Source: Bacteroidota bacterium (GTDB lineage Bacteria; Bacteroidota; Bacteroidia; Sphingobacteriales; Sphingobacteriaceae). From it: a stretch of 32,228 bases of DNA. Positions within the stretch are counted from its first letter, which is position 1, and each line of letters opens with the position of its first letter. The stretch covers positions 7,793 to 40,020 of the forward strand of contig JABDFM010000026.1 in assembly GCA_013286565.1 (NCBI GenBank), written 5' to 3'. A program made the position numbers and the translations under genes. Under the pieces are notes generated by a model. It was not told the DNA's origin. It searched no databases and saw only the letters and a list, made by a program, of their open reading frames with translations. Shown piece after piece: positions 22,818 to 30,991 of the stretch.

Positions 22818-23315
22818 ATGCGTAAGATAATACTATTGCCGATTATAATATTGTGCTTGTGCAGCGCATCAAAATCTGATGTTAAAAATATGCAAATCAT
22901 GGATTTTGGTTCATTTACAATGATAGTGCCGAAGGAATGGAAAAAAACGAAGATCCAGGGAATTGATTCGGATGTGGGCCGGATTGAAATGTTTGACCAT
23001 GAACACGCTGGGTTTAACATGGGATTTTTCCCTCCCCAGCTTAGAGCAGCTTCACAGGACGATGACGAAAGTGTTATCAAAAATAATATTTCGTCAGCCA
23101 TTATAGACGGCTATAAAGCTAAAATTGCTGCCCCTTTAACGAATAATGGCATTACCGGTATTCGCATAGATAGCTTGTGGAAGCTGAAAGATGATGATTA
23201 TGATATTGTTAAGTTTATTTTACTGGGGCAAAACCTGGATAAAAAAAACAAAACCGCTTTACTTGCCGCCATCCATACGCTTAAGTTTTATAAAGACAAG
23301 CAGTTTAAACCTTGA
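22818..23315 (+). CDS. Small secreted protein, unknown function
   Basis: The frame opens at 22746 inside the previous gene, but ATG 22818 starts a signal peptide (RKIILLPIIILCLCSAS) and lies 10 bases after the upstream stop, giving 165 residues. The mature part contains FGSFTMIVPKEWKK, FDHEHAGFNMGFFPP, GITGIRIDSLWKL and LLAAIHTLKF. This pattern of a 'protein must be kept under threshold' beta sheet (PsbP/Mog1-like, as in many small periplasmic proteins with a VPKEW motif) is only suggestive. No catalytic residues are recognised. Operon partner of the CarboxypepD_reg-like gene. Confidence 0.72.
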   Translation: MRKIILLPIIILCLCSASKSDVKNMQIMDFGSFTMIVPKEWKKTKIQGIDSDVGRIEMFDHEHAGFNMGFFPPQLRAASQDDDESVIKNNISSAIIDGYKAKIAAPLTNNGITGIRIDSLWKLKDDDYDIVKFILLGQNLDKKNKTALLAAIHTLKFYKDKQFKP

Positions 23316-23359
23316 TCATTATTATCGACTATATACACCGATTAACTCTAAACTTACCC

Positions 23360-23443
23360 TTGTTTTTTGTTTCATTATTATTACTTTTATAAATATTTTA
23401 AAAAGTTTTAAGCCGCAGGTTTCCCCCTGGCCTGGCAAACCTG
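23360..23443 (+). promoter_or_regulatory. Candidate promoter and palindromic operator of the ROK gene
   Basis: TTG (23360-23362), 19 bp, TACTTTTA (23382-23389; one base off the -7 consensus). Downstream, CAGGTTT (23416-23422) and AAACCTG (23437-23443) form a perfect inverted repeat with half-sites 21 bases apart, two helical turns, ending nine bases before the start codon. The position fits autoregulation by the ROK protein; this is inference. Confidence 0.4.
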
Positions 23444-23452
23444 AATTGTTGA

Positions 23453-24664
23453 ATGGAAATTAAACCCAAGAGTGTAAAAGGCACCCATCTAAAAAACATG
23501 ATCGTTAAGCGGCTTTATTTCGATAAGGCCCTGTCGTGCGCCGAGTTGAGCGAGCGGTTTGAAAAAAGCATCCCGTCAATAGCCAAAGCTATTAACGAGC
23601 TGATGGACGAGGGGTTTGTGGTGGAAAAGGGTTACGCTCCGTCAAGCGGAGGACGCCGCCCGTTACTATATTCTATACGCCCTGATGCGATGTATATCCT
23701 GGCAGTGGCGATGGACCAGATCGCGACACGTATCCAATTGCTCGACCTGTTTAATCACCCGGTTGCGGATGCTGTGATACTCGATCTGAAATTGCTGAAC
23801 AATCCCGACGCGCTTTCTACACTGGTCGAAAATATAAACAACTATATCGCTGCCGCACCCATAGCAAAACACAAAATCGCGGGGATAGGTATTGGTATGC
23901 CGGGTTTTATCAATGTAATAGAAGGCATCAATTACACCTACCTGGATGCAGGCGGCCAAAGTTTGAGCCGATATCTATCAGACGAGACGGGGTTGCCGGT
24001 ATATATTGATAACGATTCGAGTTTGATCGCTTTAGCCGAGCAAAAATTTGGCATTGCAAAAGCACAGAAAAATGTAATGGTGATCAACCTGGGCTGGGGT
24101 ATCGGGCTGGGCATGATCGTTAATGGCGAAATTTTCAGGGGGCATAACGGCTTTGCCGGTGAACTGAGCCATATCCCCTTATCAGAAGATGGCGAGTTAT
24201 GCACCTGCGGAAAACGCGGCTGCCTTGAGGCGGAAGCATCTATGCTGGTAGTGGTTGAGAAAGCGATAGAGGGCATTAAAAACGGCAGGGTAACCAGCTT
24301 AAAGGCGTTGGATCATAACCCTTCAAAAGTATTCGGCGATGCTATATTAGAAGCTGCTGACAATGGCGACCAATTCGCTATTGAGCTACTTTCTGACTCA
24401 GGATATAAGATCGGTAAGGCGCTGGCTATCCTGATCCATATTATGAACCCAAAGACCATCGTACTAAGCGGGCGCGGCGCAAGAGTAGGGAAAATATTAA
24501 TGGCACCCATACAACAGGCGCTGCATAAATACTGCATCCCGCGCCTGGCATCAAGCACCGAATTATTGGTGTCAGAGCTCGGTTTTGATGCCGAACTGAT
24601 AGGTGCCGCCGTGCTAATGATGGAGAACTTTGATAAAGAGTTGAAAAGCATAGTGAACGCTTAA
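23453..24664 (+). CDS. ROK family transcriptional regulator (NagC/XylR type)
   Basis: A 403-residue protein. Residues 1 to about 75 form a winged helix-turn-helix (LSCAELSERFEKSIPSIAKA as the helices, then GFVVEKG and SSGGRRP as the wing). The rest is the ROK sugar-kinase fold: GIGIGMPGFIN, PVYIDNDSSLIALAE and INLGWGIGLGMIVNG. The zinc site is complete: H240 in GELSHIPL and C250, C252, C257 in CTCGKRGCLE. The N-terminal kinase motif DxGGT is replaced by MDQIATRI, so it is probably a sugar-sensing regulator rather than a kinase. The effector is likely a sugar or sugar phosphate. ATG 23453 begins just before the DNA-binding domain. The next gene follows by 10 bases. Confidence 0.9.
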   Translation: MEIKPKSVKGTHLKNMIVKRLYFDKALSCAELSERFEKSIPSIAKAINELMDEGFVVEKGYAPSSGGRRPLLYSIRPDAMYILAVAMDQIATRIQLLDLFNHPVADAVILDLKLLNNPDALSTLVENINNYIAAAPIAKHKIAGIGIGMPGFINVIEGINYTYLDAGGQSLSRYLSDETGLPVYIDNDSSLIALAEQKFGIAKAQKNVMVINLGWGIGLGMIVNGEIFRGHNGFAGELSHIPLSEDGELCTCGKRGCLEAEASMLVVVEKAIEGIKNGRVTSLKALDHNPSKVFGDAILEAADNGDQFAIELLSDSGYKIGKALAILIHIMNPKTIVLSGRGARVGKILMAPIQQALHKYCIPRLASSTELLVSELGFDAELIGAAVLMMENFDKELKSIVNA

Positions 24665-24674
24665 CCCAAAACTG

Positions 24675-24875
24675 ATGAACCCCAAATACACACCTGCCAC
24701 CTACTTTAGTGCCTTTATGTTTGTTTTTATCCTGGTTATGATCCAGGTTTTTTATCCTATTAACAATCATAATATCATATTTCTGCTCCCGGCAGCGGTG
24801 ATAGGGGGCGTTATTGGCGGATGGTTATTGAGTTTGATATGGAACAGGTATAAAAAAGGACAAAAACAAGCTTAA
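24675..24875 (+). CDS. Small two-helix membrane protein
   Basis: A 66-residue protein with two transmembrane segments (about residues 10-28 and 34-56). The second contains LLPAAVIGGVIGGWLLSLIW with a glycine-rich face that suggests helix packing. A positively charged tail (RYKKGQKQ) would stay in the cytoplasm. It starts 10 bases after the ROK gene on the same strand, so it is very likely co-transcribed. No known family; function unknown. Confidence 0.72.
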   Translation: MNPKYTPATYFSAFMFVFILVMIQVFYPINNHNIIFLLPAAVIGGVIGGWLLSLIWNRYKKGQKQA

Positions 24876-24905
24876 TATTTACTAAATGCATATCGAGCTT
24901 GTTTA

Positions 24906-24942
24906 ACGGAGATTGCTTCCTCGTTCCTCTTCGCAAGGACGT
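24906..24942. repeat. Dispersed intergenic repeat (GAGATTGCTTCxTCGTTCCTC type)
   Basis: Reads GGAGATTGCTTCCTCGTTC then CTCTTCGCAAGGACGT. It matches a repeat I recall as dispersed in many bacterial genomes, Bacteroidota included (complement CGTCATTGCGAGGAACGAAG). A fragment CGTCATTGCGA occurs at 8774-8784. It lies between convergent genes. Confidence 0.5.
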
Positions 24943-24951
24943 ACTTGTTAT

Positions 24952-25605
24952 TTACAATAACCCAACCAAGTCACCCAACCCACTGATGGTTGTGATCTGT
25001 CCTTCTTCTACTTTGCCAAAACCATAATCAGCAAAAATAAATGGCACACCGGCTTTGGTTGCCGAATCATAGTCGCCTTTGGTATCACCAATATAAACAG
25101 GCGCTTGTAAATGGTGGTCGTTCACAACATCCCTGATATTTTCGGCTTTGGGTCGGCCTTTGGTACCATAACATTGATGACCCGAAAAATATTCAGCAAC
25201 CGGACAATGGCTCAAAAATGTTCCGATATAGCCGCTCTGACAATTGCTCACAATAAACAGTTTGTATTTGCCTGCAAGATATTTAACAGTATCTCCCAGG
25301 TCAGGGTACAGGTCGCCACCTATGGCATGAAGGGTGTCGATCTCACTTTGGGCGCATAGCGCTTTAAAATAATTCCGCTTTTCAACATCCAGATCAGGCA
25401 GCAATACTTCGAATATCGCATCATAAGCCATTCCGGTGATTGATTTTACACGCTCCACGGTAATAGCTTCGGTAACATAATCCACTTGTTTGCGGGCCTG
25501 TTCCCAGGCAAGGGCCACGTTCCCGGTCGAATCCCAAAGGGTACCGTCAAGATCAAAAATAATACTGTCGAATTTATTTTTTAGTGAGCTGCCTTCTGTT
25601 TGCAT
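24952..25605 (-). CDS. HAD family hydrolase (phosphoglycolate-phosphatase-like)
   Basis: A 217-residue cytoplasmic phosphatase. HAD motif I is IIFDLDGTLWDS (nucleophile D18, acid/base D20), motif II is LFIVSNCQSGY, motif III is the Lys in GRPKAENI and motif IV is YIGDTKGDYDSA. A helical cap domain (about residues 30-90) places it in the beta-phosphoglucomutase/phosphoglycolate phosphatase group. The substrate cannot be read from sequence. ATG 25605 is the only Met before motif I; TATTTTTG on the minus strand (25618-25611) sits just upstream, which would give a nearly leaderless transcript. Lies 97 bases below the DUF5996 gene. Confidence 0.88.
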   Translation of the reverse strand: MQTEGSSLKNKFDSIIFDLDGTLWDSTGNVALAWEQARKQVDYVTEAITVERVKSITGMAYDAIFEVLLPDLDVEKRNYFKALCAQSEIDTLHAIGGDLYPDLGDTVKYLAGKYKLFIVSNCQSGYIGTFLSHCPVAEYFSGHQCYGTKGRPKAENIRDVVNDHHLQAPVYIGDTKGDYDSATKAGVPFIFADYGFGKVEEGQITTISGLGDLVGLL

Positions 25606-25702
25606 GGCCGCAAAAATAGCAGATTTATTCTTGTACCCGATGATTTAAAGGGTTAATAAAAACACTGGGGCAAGCTTTAATTTTCCGGGCTTATTAGTAT
25701 AA

Positions 25703-26644
25703 CTACTTTTCGAAACAGGTAAAATCACACTCCAATGCGCCCCTGTCCCAATGGGCCGTATTGGCAGCGGCCTCATAAGTTGATTGCATGAATTGTATCA
25801 GTGTATCCTCAGGATCATCAGACCGCTGAACTACTTCATACAATAATATAAATTCGCCCATTTCTCCGCTAAAAAATGCTTCGTTCGGTTTAACGGCTTG
25901 CTTACCAAATTCAACAGATGTTGGATAACAATACGAATAAAATGCAGGGTGAGGAAATTGCTCGCTTCCGGGCCAAAAGCCACATGAACTTACTTCGTGC
26001 GAATAGGCTTCCTGCATTACGGCCAAAGGGATATTCAGTGTACCGCCTGAGTAAACAGGGGCCGGCCTGCCCGAAAACCGCGTAACGGCCATATCAAATG
26101 ATCCCCAAAAAAAGTGTACCGGGCTGCATTTACCGGTAAACTTTGCCCTGAATTTGGTAAACACATTTTGGATCTTAGCCAATGCCTTATAAAAATCACA
26201 CACCCTTTCAGCATCATAGGACCGGTGCGTTTCGTCCTTTTCAAATGGGATAGCCGGGTCAACTTCGTTTGGTTCGGCATGGATGGATGCGTCAATCCCG
26301 ACACTCTCCAACTTCTCAAATAGCTCCCTGTAAAAATCAGCCACACTGCGCGGATAAAGTTCAACTTTTGCCATACCGCCAGCACTGGTAGTCACATGCA
26401 GCACATGATGTATAAAATCAAAATCTATCTGGAACACGCCATCTGGGTACGGCATGCTCCCGGTAGTTAAACCATTTGCACTTACATACAGCGTAACATG
26501 CCACGAGTGGTTAAGCCAGGGTGTTTGCCGCAATCTTATTTTACCAACTATCTGCGTCCAAAGGTGTACGGTAGCAAGCGTATCCTTCCAGTTTTCAAAA
26601 GCTATTTCGGGCCATTGGGCTATTTTATCAATTTTATTTTCCAT
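25703..26644 (-). CDS. DUF5996 family protein
   Basis: The frame opens at 26698, inside the preceding gene, but ATG 26644 (MENKIDKIAQWPEI) follows that gene's stop by four bases and gives 313 residues. It matches the DUF5996 family as I know it: TLATVHLWTQIVGKIRL, PWLNHSWHVTLYVSANGLT, then FFWGSFDMAVTRFSGR and GFWPGS. Many conserved Trp, His and Asp residues hint at an enzyme, but the activity is unknown. No signal peptide. Co-transcribed after the Tat-exported Gfo/Idh/MocA gene. Confidence 0.84.
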   Translation of the reverse strand: MENKIDKIAQWPEIAFENWKDTLATVHLWTQIVGKIRLRQTPWLNHSWHVTLYVSANGLTTGSMPYPDGVFQIDFDFIHHVLHVTTSAGGMAKVELYPRSVADFYRELFEKLESVGIDASIHAEPNEVDPAIPFEKDETHRSYDAERVCDFYKALAKIQNVFTKFRAKFTGKCSPVHFFWGSFDMAVTRFSGRPAPVYSGGTLNIPLAVMQEAYSHEVSSCGFWPGSEQFPHPAFYSYCYPTSVEFGKQAVKPNEAFFSGEMGEFILLYEVVQRSDDPEDTLIQFMQSTYEAAANTAHWDRGALECDFTCFEK

Positions 26645-26648
26645 CGTT

Positions 26649-27746
26649 TTATATCCTCTCCTTGTTTCCGGATGCCAAACTTCTGTAAATAGCATCAACC
26701 ACTTTCATATCATTTAAGCCTTCTTCGCCAGGCACGCGTGATCGCCTGTTTTGGATAACACAGTTTGCAAAATCGTCCATTTGGGCAGCTTGCTGAATTA
26801 TTTGGGGGAATGGCATTTTACCTTTTGGCGTATAACCATCAACACCGCCATAACCATAAGCGGGTTCCAATCCAAATTTACCATGTTCGGCCTCTACATG
26901 CAAGTAACTCCAATCGTGGTTATAGCTCGATTTGCCCGTGGCAACAAAACCATTGGGAAATTCCAGTTCCCAAAACACCGTTTCGTCCACCTCGTTAAAT
27001 AGATCAGGCCGTGTTTTTTCCTGTCGGGCCCTTACATATATTGGTTCCATGCCGAGGGTGTATCTCGTTCCCTGTATGGAATAAATGCCCATATCCATTA
27101 AGCCCCCGCCACCTGCCAAAGCCTTTTTTAAGCGCCAGGCGTTCGGGTCGCCGCGATAGGTAAAACCGTTGCCGGTATCAATGGACATAACCTGGCCGTA
27201 CACCTGCCGTTGGCCCAGCCGCATGATCTCCATATTATGCGGTTCGAAGTGCAGCCGGTAGCCGATAGATAACAGGCGGTTTGCATCTCTACAGGCCGCA
27301 ATCATTTCGCGGCATTCGCCAGCATTTAATGCCATGGGCTTTTCGCAGATCACATGTTTGCCTGCCTGGGCTGCCCTGATAGTATATTCTTTATGCATAA
27401 AAACCGGCAGCACGATGTAGATAATATCAATATCCGGGTTATTGGCTATCTGGTCGAAACTCTGGTAGTCATAAATGTTTCTGAGCGGTATATTGTATTT
27501 GCTTTTCCATTCGATCGCCTTTGTAGGAGTTCCGGTTACTATGCCGGCCAGGTAACAGTTTTGGGTATGCTGCAAAGCCGGCGCCAGTTGACCGGTACTG
27601 TAATTACCCAAGCCTACTAAAGCTATCCCGAGTTTTTTCGCTGGTTTGGCGGCGAATAGATTTAATGGATTGCCCAATGCCAGCGCCCCTACGCCAATTG
27701 AGCCTGCACGGATAAAATCGCGCCGTGAAAAGTTATTGGTTTTCAT
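26649..27746 (-). CDS. Gfo/Idh/MocA family oxidoreductase with Tat signal
   Basis: NAD(P)-dependent oxidoreductase resembling glucose-fructose oxidoreductase, 365 residues. A twin-arginine signal (SRRDFIRAG, residues 7-15, then a hydrophobic stretch to about 33) indicates export folded, with cofactor bound. The Rossmann fold starts at LGIALVGLGNYSTGQ; CEKPMALN (EKP at 135-137) carries the family Lys. GGGLMDMGIYSIQ holds the usual Asp and the position where the catalytic Tyr/His is found. Residues 330-350 (VPGEEGLNDMKVVDAIYRS) are the standard C terminus. The substrate is probably a sugar in the periplasm. Upstream partner of the DUF5996 gene with a four-base gap. Confidence 0.9.
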   Translation of the reverse strand: MKTNNFSRRDFIRAGSIGVGALALGNPLNLFAAKPAKKLGIALVGLGNYSTGQLAPALQHTQNCYLAGIVTGTPTKAIEWKSKYNIPLRNIYDYQSFDQIANNPDIDIIYIVLPVFMHKEYTIRAAQAGKHVICEKPMALNAGECREMIAACRDANRLLSIGYRLHFEPHNMEIMRLGQRQVYGQVMSIDTGNGFTYRGDPNAWRLKKALAGGGGLMDMGIYSIQGTRYTLGMEPIYVRARQEKTRPDLFNEVDETVFWELEFPNGFVATGKSSYNHDWSYLHVEAEHGKFGLEPAYGYGGVDGYTPKGKMPFPQIIQQAAQMDDFANCVIQNRRSRVPGEEGLNDMKVVDAIYRSLASGNKERI

Positions 27747-27874
27747 AGCTAATCAATAAAAAGTAGCCGGTTGAATTGTTTGAGTAAATATAATTAATTG
27801 CCGCTATAGTATAAGGATTATAAGTTTTGAATCACCCTTATTTAGACGTCAGTAGCGATATTATATTATTACTT

Positions 27875-28720
27875 CTAATCCTCAAAACTCTGCTTGTACT
27901 TTTTAATGGCCCTCACAATGGATTGCACAATTTCGGCCTGGCCGTCGGCTGAGTTCAGGTAAGCTTCATCTTTGGGATTATTGATAAACCCGGTTTCTAC
28001 CAGTACAGCAGGCATGGCGCTTTGCTGCAGAACCAGCACCCCTTGTTCCTTTACTCCCAAACTGTGCCTGCCATCCCCCGTTTTAAATTCATGGTTCACC
28101 AGGTCGGCAAACTGGATACATTGCTTGCGGAATTTTTGCTGGAAAGCGCTTAATACAATAGCGTTAATAGCACTGTTTTCCCCATAGCCACTGTACTCTT
28201 TCTGGTAATCTTTTTCAATATAGATAGAGGCATTTTCGCGTAAAGCTTCTAATTGTTCGCCTTTGCGGTGATAACCATATACCAATAGCAGTACTCCCCG
28301 CTCATCGCTTACCTTTTCGGGCGAGGCATTGCAATGGATGGAAATGAACAAGTTGCCTTTATTTTCGCTGGCGATAGCGTCCCTGCGGTGCAGTTCGATA
28401 AATTCATCCGTAGTACGTGTCATCACTATGTTCAATGATGGTATTTGCTCGGTTAAGGCCCTTCGTAATTTTTTGGCTATAGCCAAAGTCACATTTTTTT
28501 CTTTGGAATAAGCACCGTGCGCACCAGGGTCCTTTCCTCCGTGCCCGGCGTCTATAATTATCGTTTTGAATTTGAACGAAGGTGCGGTGTCAGAAATTAC
28601 AGGTTTTTTATGATGATGCTTTCTGACCTGCTGGCCCAAGGTATGCTGACCAAACATTAACACAGCTATGAAAAGAAAGAGTGTAAATATTTTAGAAGAT
28701 AAACGGGTTTGATAAGCCAT
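27875..28720 (-). CDS. N-acetylmuramoyl-L-alanine amidase (Amidase_3, AmiC-like)
   Basis: Zinc amidase that removes the stem peptide from MurNAc in peptidoglycan, acting in the periplasm. It has 281 residues with a signal peptide (hydrophobic residues 11-24, cleavage near TLGQQ). Zinc ligands and catalytic Glu are visible: IIIDAGHGGKDPGA (H60), SKEKN (E74), FISIHCNAS (H129) and VLVETGFINNPKDE (catalytic Glu). There is an insertion between H129 and the last motif (about residues 140-190), as in AmiC-type enzymes with a regulatory helix that may block the active site. No LysM, SPOR or AMIN domain is present. It stands alone on the minus strand, 128 bases above the Gfo/Idh gene. Confidence 0.93.
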   Translation of the reverse strand: MAYQTRLSSKIFTLFLFIAVLMFGQHTLGQQVRKHHHKKPVISDTAPSFKFKTIIIDAGHGGKDPGAHGAYSKEKNVTLAIAKKLRRALTEQIPSLNIVMTRTTDEFIELHRRDAIASENKGNLFISIHCNASPEKVSDERGVLLLVYGYHRKGEQLEALRENASIYIEKDYQKEYSGYGENSAINAIVLSAFQQKFRKQCIQFADLVNHEFKTGDGRHSLGVKEQGVLVLQQSAMPAVLVETGFINNPKDEAYLNSADGQAEIVQSIVRAIKKYKQSFED

Positions 28721-28926
28721 ACAGAATTCGAGTGCAATTTTAATTAATAAGCATAGTATTCACATTATGTTTTGCCGAAAAAATTAAACCTGAAAATATT
28801 CCTTCAAACAACGTTATTTCTGCATAATTTCTACAAAAGAAAAAATATTTAACCACCGCAAACAATTTTTATCTCTGTATGTAATTTATTTGTAAAATAC
28901 CCGTTACAAAATAAAACTAACCAGCT

Positions 28927-29676
28927 ATGAAAACAATTAAGACAAGCATTATCGCCCCAATTTTGTTAGCCCTGATATCATTAGCGGCATGCAAAAAAAA
29001 CAGTAGTACGCCTACGGTTGTATCAAGCACCTCAAAGTTAGCGTTTCAGATGAAAGCAGTTAACAGCGCAAGCCTGGCCTTAACAACTCCAATTGACACA
29101 ATTGCGGGATTACAATGGACCGCAGGAACCGCAAACATTAGCAGATTTGTATTTGAAGCTAAAAGAAGCGGAGTGAGTATAAACATTCAGACAAATAACT
29201 TAATGAATGTTAATATCTTCTCTCTAAGCCCTACAATCTCCTTTGTTACCCTCGATACGGGAGTTTATAAAGAAATTGAGATCCAGGCATTTTTGGAACC
29301 TACCTCAGATACAGCCCATATTCCATTAAAATTAACGGGAACTTTTAAGAATGACAGCAGCAAGCTGATCCCTGTTGAATTGGATCTGAACAGTGATGTG
29401 ACGATAAAGACTGAAGTAAACAATTTTGATATTACCGGTACCACAAATTATGTTGCATTGGTAGAAATGGAATTAGAAAAATTGACAGTTGGCGTTACTG
29501 CAGCCGACCTAAACGGCGCTACATTAACCGGCGGCAAGATCATTATCAGCAAAACATCAAACTCTACTATTTACTGGAAGATCAGATCGAACCTGGCAGA
29601 ATGTGGACACTCTGAATTCAAAGAGCATCACCATGGCGACGAAGGTGACGGCTGGGGTCATGAAGGCGATGATTGA
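28927..29676 (+). CDS. Putative lipoprotein with acidic/His-rich tail
   Basis: A 249-residue protein. The signal peptide ends LAAC (C22), a good lipobox, followed by KKNSS. The body is beta-rich by pattern (KLAFQMKAVN, ISRFVFEAKRSG, YKEIEIQAFLEP, IPLKLTGTFKN and VALVEMELEKLTVGVT) and resembles the DUF4382-like carbohydrate-binding type lipoproteins, though I cannot assign it. The last 20 residues are rich in His, Asp, Glu and Gly (HHHGDEGDGWGHEGDD), which could bind divalent metals. ATG 28927 is the first Met of the signal. Ends 23 bases before a strong terminator. Confidence 0.8.
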   Translation: MKTIKTSIIAPILLALISLAACKKNSSTPTVVSSTSKLAFQMKAVNSASLALTTPIDTIAGLQWTAGTANISRFVFEAKRSGVSINIQTNNLMNVNIFSLSPTISFVTLDTGVYKEIEIQAFLEPTSDTAHIPLKLTGTFKNDSSKLIPVELDLNSDVTIKTEVNNFDITGTTNYVALVEMELEKLTVGVTAADLNGATLTGGKIIISKTSNSTIYWKIRSNLAECGHSEFKEHHHGDEGDGWGHEGDD

Positions 29677-29698
29677 TCACTGATCATTTATGATATGC

Positions 29699-29737
29699 GG
29701 CAGGGGTATATTTAGCAAATAGGCCCCTGCCTTTTTT
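29699..29737 (+). terminator. Intrinsic terminator of the His-tail lipoprotein gene
   Basis: GGCAGGGG (29699-29706) pairs with CCCCTGCC (29724-29731), followed by six T. Strong rho-independent terminator. Confidence 0.85.
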
Positions 29738-29881
29738 GTGCAGCTAATTTTCAACACTAATTCTAAAATTTAAAGAAAAATATTCTATCCTGGCAACCAT
29801 TTCAACTCAGCAAACGTAATTAGAGTAATAACCGGCAGGAAGCTAAAACGGGATGATAATGATTAACTGATCATTATAAGG
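29738..29881. other. Intergenic remnant related to the end of the lipoprotein gene
   Basis: No open frame. GATGATAATGATTAACTGATCATT near 29852-29876 resembles GATGATTGATCACTGATCATT at the end of the lipoprotein gene, and each is followed by a like terminator. It reads as the 3' remnant of a lost second copy. Confidence 0.35.
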
Positions 29882-29926
29882 AGCGGCGGGGTGGTGTTTA
29901 GTTCATAGTGCCCTTGCCGCTTTTTT
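29882..29926 (+). terminator. Second, related terminator
   Basis: AGCGGC (29882-29887) pairs with GCCGCT (29916-29921), extended by GGG with CCC across a small internal loop, followed by six T and then GTGGGG. Loop sequence TTTAG and TAGTG resembles that of the terminator at 29699-29737. Confidence 0.65.
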
Positions 29927-29940
29927 GTGGGGTCATTTTA

Positions 29941-30990
29941 TTATTTTATGCCGATCAGTGATCCCCCGGTAGGTTCTTCCATCCAACCGAAGGGAATTCT
30001 ATTTTTTTCGGGGATACCGTTTTGCCTCAACAGGTCTTCAAATTCAGTTTCGTAGCCTTTTTCTACAGCTACCAGTAATCCACCACTTGTTTGCGGGTCG
30101 GCAAGGATATGTTTTTGCCTGTATGTTAACTTACCAATTTTATGCCCATAACTGGCCCAGTTGCGGTTAGTGCCACCGGGAATACTATTTTGGTCCAGGT
30201 ATTGGTCCAGTATATCTATTTGGGGTACTTTATCAAACTCAATCACAGCCTGCAAACTGCTTCCTTCGCACATCTCAGATAAATGGCCCAGCAAACCAAA
30301 ACCTGTTACATCGGTCATTGCTTTTACATAAGGTAATTTACCCAACTGCTCCCCTATTTTATTTAGTTTAACCATGCTTTCAAAGGCAATCCCGGCGTGT
30401 TCAGGCTTTAATATCTCTTTCTTTTGCGCGGTAGTCAATATCCCCACTCCCAAAGCTTTTGTCAGATACAAGCGGCAACCGGCGGTAGCAGTTGAGTTTT
30501 GTTTAAGGTCTTTGATATCAACCAGCCCGTTCACAGCCAAACCAAAAACCGGCTCGGGGCAATCAATGCTGTGCCCACCGGCGAGGCTTATCCCGGCTTC
30601 GGCGCAAACCGCCCTGGAGCCTTCCAATACTTTCTGCGCTATCTCTGGAGGTAATTTGTCTATCGGCCAGCCTAATATGGCAATCGCCAGTACTGGTTTG
30701 CCTCCCATGGCATACACATCACTAATAGCATTGGCTGATGCAATGCGGCCAAAATCATAAGCATCATCCACTATCGGCATAAAAAAGTCGGTAGTTGATA
30801 TCAGCGCGGTGCCGTTACCAAGATCATAAACAGCAGCATCATCCCGCTTGTCATTACCTACCAGTAGGCGACTATCGGTTTGATATGTAATGGGGCTATG
30901 CAGCATCTTATCCAATATAGCGGGGCTGATCTTGCAGCCGCAGCCCGCGCCATGTGAGTATTGCGTAAGTTTAATTTCGTCTAAGATCAT
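29941..30990 (-). CDS. selD: Selenide, water dikinase (selenophosphate synthase)
   Basis: Makes selenophosphate from selenide and ATP, the Se donor for tRNA 2-selenouridine and selenocysteine. It has 349 residues. The active-site motif GAGCGCK has Cys at 17 and Lys at 20, as in E. coli; it is Cys, not selenocysteine. The AIRS-type domains show [50 protein letters not shown] and [10 protein letters not shown]. The start ATG 30990 lies one base after the stop of the mnmH-derived frame, so the two are translated from one message. The only visible consumer of its product here is mnmH, which is broken. No selenocysteine machinery is seen in the window. Confidence 0.95.
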   Translation of the reverse strand: MILDEIKLTQYSHGAGCGCKISPAILDKMLHSPITYQTDSRLLVGNDKRDDAAVYDLGNGTALISTTDFFMPIVDDAYDFGRIASANAISDVYAMGGKPVLAIAILGWPIDKLPPEIAQKVLEGSRAVCAEAGISLAGGHSIDCPEPVFGLAVNGLVDIKDLKQNSTATAGCRLYLTKALGVGILTTAQKKEILKPEHAGIAFESMVKLNKIGEQLGKLPYVKAMTDVTGFGLLGHLSEMCEGSSLQAVIEFDKVPQIDILDQYLDQNSIPGGTNRNWASYGHKIGKLTYRQKHILADPQTSGGLLVAVEKGYETEFEDLLRQNGIPEKNRIPFGWMEEPTGGSLIGIK

Positions 30991-30991
30991 A

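Noticed and set aside
22697..23101. Minus-strand frame of 134 residues opposite two secreted-protein genes
   Set aside because: Spans the junction of two credible plus-strand genes and has no recognisable features.
30930..30945. Possible selenocysteine codon in SelD
   Set aside because: The active-site codon is TGC (Cys), not TGA.
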